This document shows positions 51,402-60,774 of a stretch of DNA of 64,000 nt, one piece after another (within the stretch, counting starts at the first letter, position 1; every line of letters starts with the position of its first letter). Position numbers and translations under genes: made by a program. The stretch spans positions 186,001 through 250,000 of the forward strand of contig CALSUC010000003.1 in the NCBI GenBank assembly GCA_943789445.1, in the 5' to 3' direction. Origin of the DNA: UBA4575 sp002386945 (lineage in GTDB: Bacteria; Pseudomonadota; Gammaproteobacteria; UBA4575). Under the pieces are notes generated by a model, which searched no databases, had not been told where the DNA came from, and was given only the letters and a program-made list of their open reading frames with translations.

Positions 51402-52497
51402 TTAAAGTCCGTGTTTTAAGCTGGCTTCGATAAACATATCTAGGCCTCCATCGAGTACCGCTTGTGTATTACCAGTCTCAACCGAGGTGCGTAAATCTTT
51501 AATTCGCGATTGGTCTAATACGTAAGAACGGATTTGACTGCCCCAGCCAATATCCGACTTAGATTCTTCCAATGCCTGTTGTTCTGAGTTGCGCTTCTGC
51601 ATTTCTAGCTCGTACAGTTTTGCCTTTAACTGCTTCATCGCAACGTCTTTATTCTTGTGCTGTGACCGATCATTTTGACACTGCGTCACGGCACCAGTTG
51701 GTAGATGCGTAATACGCACCGCGGATTCAGTTTTATTCACATGCTGACCACCGGCCCCACTAGCGCGATAAACATCTATACGTAAATCTGCTGGATTAAT
51801 CTCAATATCGATATCGTCATCCACTTCGGGGGAAACGAATACCGAGGCAAAAGATGTGTGTCTACGATTACCTGAGTCAAAAGGTGACTTTCGCACCAAG
51901 CGATGCACGCCAGTCTCGGTGCGCAACCAACCAAAGGCATTATCACCATCAAACTTAATCGTTGCACTCTTAATGCCTGCAACATCACCCGCTGAGACTT
52001 CAATCAACTCAACGCTAAAACCATGCATCTCACCCCAACGCAGATACATCCGTAGGATCATTTCAGCCCAATCTTGGGCTTCGGTGCCACCAGAGCCTGA
52101 TTGTATATCTAGGAAGGCATTGTTCGCATCCATCTCACCAGAAAACATGCGTTGAAACTCAAGCTTAGCAACGCCGGTTTCAAGCTTCTCTATATCGAGC
52201 AATACGGCATCAACGGTGTCTTGATCGTTATCAAGATCCGCCATCTGCAATAATTCTTCAGCCTCTGTAATCCCTGCTTCTACTGTATGCACGGTATCAA
52301 CTACGGCTTCACATTGTGCACGCGTCTTACCCAGGGTCTGCGCTCGCTGAGGATCGTTCCAAACCTCGGGTTGCTCTAATTCACGGATAGTTTCTTCTAG
52401 TTCTTCGACCTTATTCTCATAGTCAAAGGTACCCCCGTAAATCGCTGACGCGTTCACTTAATTGTTTAAGTTGTAGGTAGTAGGGATTGAGTTCCAT
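51402..52497 (-). CDS. prfB: Peptide chain release factor 2, with programmed +1 frameshift
   Basis: Terminates translation at UGA and UAA. The gene is in two frames: 24 codons from ATG 52497, then an in-frame TGA at 52425-52423. A +1 shift after CTT (skipping the T at 52425) continues at 52424 to the stop at 51402, giving about 364 residues. The release-factor motifs SPF (KSPFDSGNRRHTSF) and GGQ (ASGAGGQHVNKTES) are both present. Annotating only the downstream frame would lose the true N-terminus. Expression is autoregulated by RF2 level, as known for this family. lysS follows. Confidence 0.96.
52422..52437 (-). promoter_or_regulatory. RF2 autoregulatory frameshift site
   Basis: On the minus strand the sequence reads CGG GGG TAC CTT TGA C: an SD-like G-rich element three bases before the CTT slip codon, an in-frame UGA, and a following C. 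This is the canonical prfB recoding cassette; slow termination at low RF2 favours the shift. Confidence 0.95.
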
Positions 52498-52592
52498 GAT
52501 AACGGCTAGATCAGTAATGAGTTAAGGTGCTGCTACGCAAGGACGCTATAATAACGCTTTCAAGCCTGTTATGCATGCGCACAAACAGATAA

Positions 52593-54368
52593 CTAATGCG
52601 TCTCAGATACGCGCAGATGCCGAATCATCAACTGTGCCGATTCAATGCCTCTAAAGAAATTCACATCCAGCTCAAAGGCCAAATGCACCCTGTGTGCCCG
52701 ACTAGACCAAGCCTCATGATCAAAATTGAACCAAATAGCCTCAATTTCAGCTGCATCTAGATCCGCCTTCAATGTTAACTTCAGATGCTTTTCAGCCAGT
52801 ATGCGATGTTGTGTGACGATAAAGTCTGTATCAAATATTGGCATGGGGAACCCCTGCCCCCAAGGCCCAGCATTGCGTAAGCCCTTAGCTGTAGCGAGAT
52901 TTAATTCTTGCACACTCAACTCACCATCTGATAACACCTGCGCTTGTAGATCTTCTGGTTTAATCCAGTCTGCCAACACCTGTTGATACGCAGCCGCAAA
53001 TTCCTCATAACGATCACCAGCCAAGGTCAAACCTGCCGCCATCGCATGGCCACCAAATTTATTGATCAACCCCGGATTACGCGCGGCAACGGTATCCAAT
53101 ACGTCACGGATATGCACACCTGGGATCGAGCGTGCAGACCCTTTGATCTCACCCTGATCACCATCGGCGAAGGCAATCGTCGGTCGATAGGTTTTTTCTT
53201 TAATTCGTCCTGCAAGAATACCAATGACACCTTGATGCCATTCCGCACGATACATGCAGATACCTAGGGCTTCTGTTGCCTTATTGTTCTTTGCTGGGGC
53301 TAAGTCGAACTCATTCAAGGCCGCTAAGTCTTTCAGCGCCTGCTCCTTCATCACGCCTTCAATCTCACGCCGTTTGCTATTCAGATCATGTAGGGTCTGC
53401 GCAATCTCTTGCGCCTGATTAGCATCATCTGTGAGTAAACAAGCAATGCCCATGGCCATATCTTCTAGCCGCCCGGCAGCGTTAATTCTAGGCCCCACAT
53501 AAAAACCTAGATCACTAGCGGAGCAACGTTTCGCCTCTATATTCGCTACATGTAATAAGGCCTTGATACCAACACTAGATTGGCCTGCCCGAATCCTGCG
53601 TAAGCCCTGCTCAACTAATATCCGATTGTTTTGATCTAGAGTAACGACATCCGCAACTGTGCCCAGAGCAACCAGATCAAGATAATCGGCTAGATTGGGT
53701 TGCGTTAGACCCTGTGCTTCAAACCAGCCCTGCTCGCGCATCAATGCACGTAACGAGACCAGTAGGTAAAACATCACACCGACACCAGCGAGCGCCTTAC
53801 TGGCAAACTGATCACCGGGTTGATTAGGATTGAGGATGACATCTGCCGCCGGTAGCTCAGACCCTGGCAGATGATGATCGGTGACTAAGACTTGAATACC
53901 GGCCTCTTGCGCCGCCGCAACCCCAGCGATACTAGAAATACCGTTATCTACAGTAATGATTAAATCCGGTTGAAATTGCTTTGTTAAAGCGACAATCTCT
54001 GGCGTCAGACCATAGCCATAGAGAAAACGATCTGGCACGATGTAATTCAGTTGTGTTGCCCCCATGGCACTTAAACCACGTATCGCTAGGGCAGTACTGG
54101 TAGCGCCATCGGCATCATAGTCACCAACGATAACGATCGATGATTGCTGCTGGATATGAGTAAACAGCAACTCACTTGCAGCGTCTATTTGCAAAAGGCT
54201 CTGTGGCGGCAATAAATACTGCATGGACAGGTCGGCTTGCGAGGCCTCGGTAATGCCTCGATTAGCGTATACTCTGCGAATTACCTGCTCCCATGGCGTC
54301 TCTATCGTAGACGCTTCTGCATTTACAGCGTGGGTAGGTATTGGACGACGAACAACTTGAATAGACAT
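52593..54368 (-). CDS. recJ: Single-stranded-DNA-specific exonuclease RecJ
   Basis: 5'-3' exonuclease of recombination and mismatch repair. DHH-family motifs are IVGDYDADGATSTAL, ITVDNGISS, VTDHHLPG, and PRINAAGRLEDM, followed by a DHHA1 domain with FGGHAMAAGLTL and an OB-like C-terminus. ATG 54368 (MSIQVVRRP) is used, giving about 591 residues; the frame stays open further upstream to 54560 but that part overlaps the divergent gene and has no family match. It lies upstream of prfB-lysS. Confidence 0.94.
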   Translation of the reverse strand: MSIQVVRRPIPTHAVNAEASTIETPWEQVIRRVYANRGITEASQADLSMQYLLPPQSLLQIDAASELLFTHIQQQSSIVIVGDYDADGATSTALAIRGLSAMGATQLNYIVPDRFLYGYGLTPEIVALTKQFQPDLIITVDNGISSIAGVAAAQEAGIQVLVTDHHLPGSELPAADVILNPNQPGDQFASKALAGVGVMFYLLVSLRALMREQGWFEAQGLTQPNLADYLDLVALGTVADVVTLDQNNRILVEQGLRRIRAGQSSVGIKALLHVANIEAKRCSASDLGFYVGPRINAAGRLEDMAMGIACLLTDDANQAQEIAQTLHDLNSKRREIEGVMKEQALKDLAALNEFDLAPAKNNKATEALGICMYRAEWHQGVIGILAGRIKEKTYRPTIAFADGDQGEIKGSARSIPGVHIRDVLDTVAARNPGLINKFGGHAMAAGLTLAGDRYEEFAAAYQQVLADWIKPEDLQAQVLSDGELSVQELNLATAKGLRNAGPWGQGFPMPIFDTDFIVTQHRILAEKHLKLTLKADLDAAEIEAIWFNFDHEAWSSRAHRVHLAFELDVNFFRGIESAQLMIRHLRVSETH

Positions 54369-54477
54369 AACGCCAGTGTAGCAAAGACTGCTGCTGTTGG
54401 CGGCTAGGCTAAGGAATATAATGCAAAGAACCTCCCTTCCATAATTTAGCCATGACAGTGCTTGAGTTTGAAACAGT

Positions 54478-55932
54478 ATGAATAAGCGGTACCTCTTTTT
54501 AACTGGAAAATTAGCCGAAAAAAGCCTACATAAGGTGCTTAGTGGTCTCGCTGATCGCAAGTTCGACTATGAGATTCGACAGATTGGTGTCAGCGTCGCT
54601 GCGTTGATGACCACCGATTTAATCGCACGCCGACTGAAAGCGACTGATTGTGTCGGTTTTGATAAGGTCATTCTCCCAGGCCGTTGCCGTGGTGACATTG
54701 AAGAACTCTCCAAGACTTTAGGACTAACAGCTGAACGTGGACCTGAAGAATTAAAAGACATTCCACAGCATTTTGGCCACGCTGCGAAAAAGGTAGATTT
54801 AAGCCAGTATAGTGTGAAAATCTTTGGTGAGATTGTTGATGCACCGAATATGACCGTGCCTCAGATCATCCAACGTGCCGAACGCTACCGCACCGATGGC
54901 GCTAATGTGATCGACCTCGGCTGTCTCCCTAATACACCCTTTGGTCATCTCGCCGAGACCGTACAGGCATTAAAGAATGAAGACTTTAAAGTCAGTGTTG
55001 ACTCACTCTTACCAGAGGACTTAGTCACTGGTGGCCAAGCTGGTGCAGATTATCTACTGAGTCTGCAAGAAGCCTCGCTTTGGGTCTTAGAAAAGGTCGA
55101 TTCCACACCGATTGTAATTGGCACACCGCCGACTAACCTGCGCTCTCTTTATCGCACCATCGATTTCCTAATCAAAGAGGGTGTCGACTTCATAGCCGAC
55201 CCTATTCTTGATCCAATTAATTTTAATTTTACCGAATCAATCGTACGCTACCGTAATCTGCGCAAGCGTTACCCCGACATACAGATCATGATGGGTGTCG
55301 GTAATCTGACTGAATTGACTCATGCCGATAGTGCCGGTATCAATGCCATATTGATGGGCATTATCTCTGAGTTAGATATACAGGCGATTTTAGCCACTGA
55401 GGTCAGTGAGCATTGTCGTAAGGCTATACGCGAAGCCGATCTTGCCAGACGCATCATGCATGCCTCACGCGAGGACAGCATTCCACCCAAAGGCTATGAC
55501 AACGGTTTAATGGCTCTACATGAGCGTAAACCCTTTCCATATGAGCAGGCAGAGATTTTAGAATTCGCCGAAGCCGTAAAAGACCCTAATTTTCGGATTC
55601 AGGTATGTGATGAGGGTGTATTCATCTATAATCGCGACGGTATTTGGAACGCAACCGATCCTTTTGACCTCTACCCTCACCTCAGCGTCTCTGACGATGC
55701 GGGCCATGCCTTCTATTTAGGCTGTGAATTAGCAAGGGCGCAGATCGCCTGGCAACTGGGTAAACGCTATGACCAGGATGAAGAGCTTACTTGGGGCGTT
55801 GCGGTAGAACGTGATGCTCAGGATCTAAAAGTCTTCAAGGATGAAGGCTCGACTATGAAGACGCGCGAAGATAGACGTGCCGTGCGTGACAAGAAGATTA
55901 AAGATAAAAAGAACGACGCTAGACGTTGCTAA
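54478..55932 (+). CDS. Dihydropteroate-synthase-like protein (H4MPT-linked type)
   Basis: A 484-residue protein with an N-terminal domain of unknown function (DUF6513-like: KRYLFLTGKLAEKSLHKVL, VILPGRCRGDIEEL) and a central pterin-binding TIM-barrel domain (VKIFGEIVDAPNMTVPQI, DGANVIDLGCLPNTPF, VSVDSLLPEDL, PIVIGTPP). Relatives are annotated as dihydropteroate synthase-related proteins and are found in methanogens and in bacteria that make tetrahydromethanopterin (H4MPT). The following two genes belong to the same pathway context, which supports a role in C1-carrier synthesis. The tail is rich in Lys/Arg/Asp. It is divergent from recJ. Confidence 0.82.
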   Translation: MNKRYLFLTGKLAEKSLHKVLSGLADRKFDYEIRQIGVSVAALMTTDLIARRLKATDCVGFDKVILPGRCRGDIEELSKTLGLTAERGPEELKDIPQHFGHAAKKVDLSQYSVKIFGEIVDAPNMTVPQIIQRAERYRTDGANVIDLGCLPNTPFGHLAETVQALKNEDFKVSVDSLLPEDLVTGGQAGADYLLSLQEASLWVLEKVDSTPIVIGTPPTNLRSLYRTIDFLIKEGVDFIADPILDPINFNFTESIVRYRNLRKRYPDIQIMMGVGNLTELTHADSAGINAILMGIISELDIQAILATEVSEHCRKAIREADLARRIMHASREDSIPPKGYDNGLMALHERKPFPYEQAEILEFAEAVKDPNFRIQVCDEGVFIYNRDGIWNATDPFDLYPHLSVSDDAGHAFYLGCELARAQIAWQLGKRYDQDEELTWGVAVERDAQDLKVFKDEGSTMKTREDRRAVRDKKIKDKKNDARRC

Positions 55933-55998
55933 TGGACCGCTAGTCTCAATGAACTAGCCAACACAATGTTTAGCTCGACTAAAATGGATAAGACATAA

Positions 55999-56568
55999 AT
56001 GCCCTTTATCAGAGAAAGTATCATTACTACGGTGCGCGAAGACGGCAGCGCACATATTGCACCTATGGGTGTACATGAAACAGATAAAGGTTTGATGTTG
56101 GCACCATTCAAGCCATCCGCCACTTTAGACAATCTGCTCCGTAATGGTGTAGCCACCATCAATTACACTGATGATGTGCGTGTATTTGCCGGCTGCATGA
56201 CTGGTCGCAGAGACTGGCCCTGTGTCGCTACTAGCAAGATTAAAGGGCTGCGCTTGCAAGAATCATTGGCTCACGACGAAGTGCGCATCACCGTGGAAGA
56301 AGAAGATGCTGAGCGACCACGCTTTTATTGCGAGCTAGTACATAGCGAAAACCATGCACCCTTTCATGGCTTTAATCGTGCGCAATCGGCTGTTATAGAG
56401 CTTGCTATTTTAGTCAGCCGACTACATATGCTACCAGCGGAAAAGATTAAGAGTGAATTAGACTATCTCACCATCGGCTTAGATAAGTGCGCCGGTGAAC
56501 GTGAACTGGAAGCCTGGCAATGGCTTTATCAACGCGTAACAGACTTTAAAGAGCAAGGTGCAACATGA
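55999..56568 (+). CDS. DUF447 family protein
   Basis: A 189-residue protein of the flavoprotein-like DUF447 family: RESIITTVREDGSAHIAPMG, LMLAPFKPSATLDNL, NYTDDVRVFAGC and ENHAPFHGFNRAQSAVIE. The fold resembles FMN-binding split barrels, but no reaction is established. In methylotrophs members of this family occur among genes for H4MPT-linked C1 transfer. It overlaps mfnB by four bases (ATGA), implying a joint function. A frame on the opposite strand overlaps its start but has no coding character. Confidence 0.8.
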   Translation: MPFIRESIITTVREDGSAHIAPMGVHETDKGLMLAPFKPSATLDNLLRNGVATINYTDDVRVFAGCMTGRRDWPCVATSKIKGLRLQESLAHDEVRITVEEEDAERPRFYCELVHSENHAPFHGFNRAQSAVIELAILVSRLHMLPAEKIKSELDYLTIGLDKCAGERELEAWQWLYQRVTDFKEQGAT

Positions 56569-57278
56569 GTGGATTTTTAGCCAGCGTCGATAACTTAGAA
56601 GACGCCATCAAAGTGAATCAATTAGGCGCCGATATCATCGACCTAAAAGATCCCAAGCAAGGTGCTTTGGGTGGTCTCAATTGCAAACTCATTACTGAAG
56701 TTGTCGATCAATTATGGGAGAGTGCAGTGGTTAGCGCGACCGTTGGAGACTTAGATGCGGATGTCAGCCTGATCTTAGACCGCATACAAGCAGTTGCAGA
56801 TACCGGTGTGGATTACGTCAAGGTCGGCATGTTTAGTCAAGAGCATATTGATAAGTGTCTACCTGCTTTTGAACATCACGCCCGTAGAGGCATAAACATC
56901 ATCGCAGTCTGTTTTGCCGATGTGGAATTTAATATTGAAGAGACCATACAGATCGCCAAAAAAGCACAGCTAAAAGGCATCATGATCGATACCGCAGGCA
57001 AGGGCTCTGGCAGCCTATTGCTACATAAAGAATTAGACGTACTGCAGCAATTCACAAATACAGCACGTAGTGCAGGTCTGCTCACCGGTTTGGCTGGCTC
57101 TTTGCGTGAAACCGATATTGCCACCCTTCTACCTTTAGGCGCTGACTATATCGGCTTCAGAACAGCCCTGTGTAAAGACTTGACCCGTACCGCCGGCATT
57201 AGTGTTGAGAATGTACGTCGTGTGCGTAAGCTGATTCCTGTAACAGAAACCAGCTTACGCCCTAGTGCAGCGCTATAA
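56565..57278 (+). CDS. mfnB: (5-formylfuran-3-yl)methyl phosphate synthase (MfnB-like)
   Basis: TIM-barrel enzyme that condenses two glyceraldehyde-3-phosphate molecules into the furan precursor of methanofuran/methylofuran. It has 237 residues. The Schiff-base lysine region is GADIIDLKDPKQGALG (Lys28), VSATVGDLDADVSL follows, and a second conserved lysine is in MIDTAGKGSG (Lys144); later come LTGLAGSLRETDI and DYIGFRTALCK. The pattern matches the archaeal enzyme. Presence next to the DHPS-like and DUF447 genes indicates a bacterial methylofuran pathway. The activity itself is inferred from family. Confidence 0.87.
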   Translation: MSGFLASVDNLEDAIKVNQLGADIIDLKDPKQGALGGLNCKLITEVVDQLWESAVVSATVGDLDADVSLILDRIQAVADTGVDYVKVGMFSQEHIDKCLPAFEHHARRGINIIAVCFADVEFNIEETIQIAKKAQLKGIMIDTAGKGSGSLLLHKELDVLQQFTNTARSAGLLTGLAGSLRETDIATLLPLGADYIGFRTALCKDLTRTAGISVENVRRVRKLIPVTETSLRPSAAL

Positions 57279-57321
57279 GTAGCGTCATACATACGTCAGC
57301 ATATAAATTAAGGGCTTTGCT

Positions 57322-58329
57322 ATGGACCCGCTAAGTCAGGCCGTTGTTGGCGCCGGTTGCGCACAGGCGCTGAGCAACAAAAAACATTTCATCACTGCGA
57401 CTATTCTTGGTCTGTTGGCTGGGATGGCCGCTGATCTTGATATCTTTATCCGTTCTGATGAAGACCCGATGTTATTCCTTGAGTTTCATCGCCAATTCAC
57501 TCATTCCTTACTCTTTATACCGATCGGTGGCCTACTCTGCGCGGGCCTGTTCCATCTCTTATTCCGTAAAAAAACACAGCTAGCCTTTCGCTGGACCTAT
57601 CTCTATGCAACTGTCGCTTATGCCAGCCATGGCCTATTAGATAGCTGCACCAGTTACGGTACACAGTTATTCTGGCCGTTTAGCAATCATCGTGTGTCAT
57701 GGGATACGATTTCGATAATCGACCCTATTTTCACTCTACCCGTTTTATTCTTAGTGGTTTTAGCCACGATAAAAAGAAGTCGGCGTATTGCGATCTATGC
57801 CGTAGCTTGGATACTCTTAGTACAAAGTTTCGGTTTGATACAAAATCAGCGCGCCAGCGCGGTGGGCTATCAGCTGGCGGCAGAACGAGGTCATCAGGTT
57901 ATACGCCTAAACGCTAAGCCTAGCTTTGCCAATCAATTACTCTGGCGAGTGGTGTATGAAACCAAAGAGGGTTTCTATATTGATGCTGTACGCCTAGGAC
58001 TGAAGACAGAGATTATTCCTGGGCAGTTTATTCGACATCTCAACATTGCTAGAGATTTTCCTTGGCTGGACCGGTACTCACAACAGGCTAAAGATATCGA
58101 ACGCTTTCGTTGGTTTTCACAGGGTTATATTGCGCTAGACCCAAAACGGCCACTGCGTATTATCGACATCCGCTATTCACTGATGCCAAATGAAACCTTA
58201 GGTCTATGGAGTATTTGGTTGTCACCTAACGCATCGCCAGAGGCTTATGCTGACTATCGAATGGATCGGGATATAGATCCCAGACAGCGAAAAGAATTTT
58301 TTGATCTGTTATTTCAGCGATCTAATTAA
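57322..58329 (+). CDS. DUF457 metal-dependent hydrolase-like membrane protein (YdjM type)
   Basis: A 335-residue inner-membrane protein with MDPLSQAVVGAGCAQALS, the DLDIFIRSDEDPMLFLEFHRQ motif, HRQFTHSLLF, and a second YASHGLLDSCTSYGTQLFWPF motif. The conserved His and Asp residues are those of the LexA-regulated YdjM-like 'membrane-bound metal-dependent hydrolase' family; the substrate is unknown. About four hydrophobic helices precede a soluble C-terminal half. It follows mfnB by 43 bases on the same strand, but no functional link is known. Confidence 0.85.
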   Translation: MDPLSQAVVGAGCAQALSNKKHFITATILGLLAGMAADLDIFIRSDEDPMLFLEFHRQFTHSLLFIPIGGLLCAGLFHLLFRKKTQLAFRWTYLYATVAYASHGLLDSCTSYGTQLFWPFSNHRVSWDTISIIDPIFTLPVLFLVVLATIKRSRRIAIYAVAWILLVQSFGLIQNQRASAVGYQLAAERGHQVIRLNAKPSFANQLLWRVVYETKEGFYIDAVRLGLKTEIIPGQFIRHLNIARDFPWLDRYSQQAKDIERFRWFSQGYIALDPKRPLRIIDIRYSLMPNETLGLWSIWLSPNASPEAYADYRMDRDIDPRQRKEFFDLLFQRSN

Positions 58330-58364
58330 AGCTCATTCACTATTAGTCACAAGCAGATACGAGA

Positions 58365-58766
58365 CTAGGGTTTTGCTGAGAACTCACGCATGGCACACAA
58401 TACGTCACGACGACTAATGTGACCTACCAATCGATTATCTTCGACCACTGGGTAGCGTCGCGGTGTTTTCTCTAAGAATAACTTAGCAATATCAAAGACA
58501 CTGCTATCGGCTTCAACAGTGACTGCTGGTGACGTCATATGATCGGCTACCTCACCTGCTCTTTCGTTATGGAAGCCAACTTGCGTCGCTAAAAACATAC
58601 AGTCTTTTTCAGAGAAAAACCCCAACAAACGACCACGGTCATCAATGACTGGTGCGCCTGAGATATTTTCACTGACTAATAAATCAATCGCTTCCAAGAC
58701 ATCCATAGTAGGCGCAAAGCTCATACGCCTAGCACTCATATAATCTCTAACAATAAAAGATGCCAT
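58365..58766 (-). CDS. CBS-domain protein behind the nqr operon
   Basis: A 133-residue protein made of two CBS repeats: TMDVLEAIDLLVSENISGAPV with DDRGRLLGFFSEKD, then DSSVFDIAKLFLEKTPRRYPV with VEDNRLVGHISRRDVL. CBS pairs usually bind adenine nucleotides and regulate attached or partner proteins. It begins two bases before the nqrM stop region and so is probably the last gene of nqrABCDEF-nqrM. A regulatory role for Nqr is only positional inference. Confidence 0.9.
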   Translation of the reverse strand: MASFIVRDYMSARRMSFAPTMDVLEAIDLLVSENISGAPVIDDRGRLLGFFSEKDCMFLATQVGFHNERAGEVADHMTSPAVTVEADSSVFDIAKLFLEKTPRRYPVVEDNRLVGHISRRDVLCAMREFSAKP

Positions 58767-58768
58767 TA

Positions 58769-58927
58769 TTATATTTTCACCTTGTCTTTACAGGGCTTTT
58801 TACAGGAGGCGCATTTCTGGCCACCGCATGAGCCTTGTATCGGTTTATTCGCAAATATGACGCCAATAGACATCGCCATAAAGACTAGAACAAACACCAA
58901 TGTAGTTATTAGTAGGGTTTGCATCAT
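58769..58927 (-). CDS. nqrM: Na+-NQR maturation protein NqrM
   Basis: A 52-residue protein required for iron-sulfur delivery to NqrD/E. Translation of the minus strand gives an N-terminal helix (LLITTLVFVLVFMAMSIGV), IFANKPIQGSCGG, and a cluster of four cysteines (Cys34, Cys39, Cys42, Cys46). The IGVIF..KPI.GSCGG pattern is typical of NqrM; the last cysteines are spaced more tightly than in Vibrio. Its start immediately follows the nqrF stop. A second Met (58924) is an equal start candidate. Confidence 0.92.
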   Translation of the reverse strand: MMQTLLITTLVFVLVFMAMSIGVIFANKPIQGSCGGQKCASCKKPCKDKVKI

Positions 58928-60151
58928 CTAACCACCAAAGTCGTCCAGTAAGATATTTTCTTTCTCAACACCCAACCCTTCCAGCATGTTGACCACAGCT
59001 GCATTCATCATCGGTGGCCCACAAATATAGAACTCACAATCTTCTGGCGCCGGGTGATCTTTCAGATACTCTTCAAAAAGCACTTCATGAATAAACCCAG
59101 TATAACCCTGCCAATTATCTTCCTCTTGCGGATCAGATAAGGCAACATATCTATGAAAGTTCTCATTACTTGCTTGTAATTGATCAAAATCATCATCAAA
59201 GAACATTTCACGCTTACTACGCGCACCGTACCAGAAGCTTATCTTGCGCTGACTATTTAACCGTTTCAACTGATCAAAAATGTGTGAGCGCATCGGCGCC
59301 ATGCCAGCACCACCACCAATAAAGATCATTTCATTCTGTGTTTCTCGAGCAAAAAACTCACCAAAAGGCCCTGAAATAGTGACTTTATCACCCTCTTTCA
59401 GACTGTAGATATAAGAGGACATGATGCCAGGTGGAATATCCTTACCTGCTTTTGGTGGCGGCGTTGCAATACGCACATTGAGCATAATTAAGCCTTCTTC
59501 TTCTGGATAATTAGCCATTGAATACGCGCGTGTAACGACGTTATCGACCTTAGATCCATATTGCCACAGGTTAAATTTATCCCAATCTTCGCGATATTCA
59601 TCACCGATAGCGAAGTCAGAAAACTGAATATGATGTGGTGGGCAATCGATCTGGATGTAGCCACCAGCACGGAAGTTCACATGTTCTCCTTCCGGCAGTT
59701 TTAGCACGAGGTTTTTAATGAAGGTGGCGACATTATCATTCGACAATACCGTGCACTCCCATTTCTTCACACCAAAGACCTCTTCTGGCACCTCGATATC
59801 CATATCCTGCTTGACTGCTACCTGACAAGATAAACGTTCACCACCAGCGGCCTCACGCTTATTAATATGCCCTGTTTCGGTTGGTAATAAGCTGCCACCA
59901 CCAGAATGAATTTTGACTCGGCATTGAGCACAGGTACCACCGCCACCACAAGCAGAAGGCACAAAAAGTTTTGCGTCGGCCAAGGTAGAGAGTAATTTAC
60001 CACCCACTGGTGCACTGATTTCCTTCTCGCCGTTAATTCGAATCGTGACGTTACCGCTAGCGACTAAACGTGAGCGAGCCAGTAGTATAATCACGACCAA
60101 GGACAACACAATTGTGGAGAAGAAACTAACGCCTAATGCGATTTCTAACAT
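58928..60151 (-). CDS. nqrF: Na+-NQR subunit F
   Basis: NADH-oxidising entry subunit, 407 residues. One N-terminal helix, a ferredoxin-like [2Fe-2S] domain with Cys68, Cys74, Cys77 and Cys109 (SACGGGGTCAQCRVKI and SCQVAV), an FAD domain with RAYSMANYPEEEG, and an NADH domain with FIGGGAGMAPMRSHI. The cysteine spacing equals that of Vibrio NqrF. It follows nqrE and precedes nqrM. Confidence 0.97.
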   Translation of the reverse strand: MLEIALGVSFFSTIVLSLVVIILLARSRLVASGNVTIRINGEKEISAPVGGKLLSTLADAKLFVPSACGGGGTCAQCRVKIHSGGGSLLPTETGHINKREAAGGERLSCQVAVKQDMDIEVPEEVFGVKKWECTVLSNDNVATFIKNLVLKLPEGEHVNFRAGGYIQIDCPPHHIQFSDFAIGDEYREDWDKFNLWQYGSKVDNVVTRAYSMANYPEEEGLIMLNVRIATPPPKAGKDIPPGIMSSYIYSLKEGDKVTISGPFGEFFARETQNEMIFIGGGAGMAPMRSHIFDQLKRLNSQRKISFWYGARSKREMFFDDDFDQLQASNENFHRYVALSDPQEEDNWQGYTGFIHEVLFEEYLKDHPAPEDCEFYICGPPMMNAAVVNMLEGLGVEKENILLDDFGG

Positions 60152-60165
60152 AACTATCGCCTGTC

Positions 60166-60774
60166 TTAGAGTTGAATGCCGGAGAAGGCCATGAAGCCCA
60201 TCGACATTAATCCAACGGTTATAAAAGTAATACCCAAACCCTGCAGGCCAGCCGGTACATCACTGTATTTTAGTTTTTCACGGATACCGGCTAACGCAAC
60301 GATAGCTAGCGCCCAACCAACACCACTACCAAGGCCATAGGTGACACTTTCAGCAAAGTTGTAATCGCGCTCTACCATAAACAAGGAGCCACCGAGAATG
60401 GCGCAGTTCACCGTGATCAAAGGCAGGAAGATACCTAGTGCACTATGTAGCGCTGGAAAGAACCGGTCCAAAACCATTTCTAAAATCTGAACAATGGCTG
60501 CAATCACACCAATATAGGTGATTAAGCCTAAGAAGCTTAAATCTACTTCCGGCAACCCCAACCAGCTTAAGGCGCCCTCTTGCAGGACATATTGATATAA
60601 CAAGTTATTTGCTGGAACAGTAATCGCCTGTACCACAATCACTGCAGTACCTAGGCCTAGTGCAGTTTGGATCTTTTTCGAAACCGCAAGAAAGGTACAC
60701 ATGCCGAGAAAGAACGACAGTGCTAGGTTTTCAACAAAGATCGCCTTAATAAATAAGCTAGGCAGTGCTTCCAT
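60166..60774 (-). CDS. nqrE: Na+-NQR subunit E
   Basis: A 202-residue six-helix membrane subunit. Cysteines in FLGMCTFLAV and TVNCAILGG correspond to the pair that helps hold the intramembrane [2Fe-2S] cluster shared with NqrD. Inverted-topology sequence pairs NqrE with NqrD. It overlaps nqrD by one base. Confidence 0.95.
   Translation of the reverse strand: MEALPSLFIKAIFVENLALSFFLGMCTFLAVSKKIQTALGLGTAVIVVQAITVPANNLLYQYVLQEGALSWLGLPEVDLSFLGLITYIGVIAAIVQILEMVLDRFFPALHSALGIFLPLITVNCAILGGSLFMVERDYNFAESVTYGLGSGVGWALAIVALAGIREKLKYSDVPAGLQGLGITFITVGLMSMGFMAFSGIQL

Noticed and set aside
54369..54560. N-terminal extension of recJ by 64 residues
   Set aside because: It would overlap the divergent DHPS-like gene, has no family similarity, and RecJ is complete from ATG 54368.
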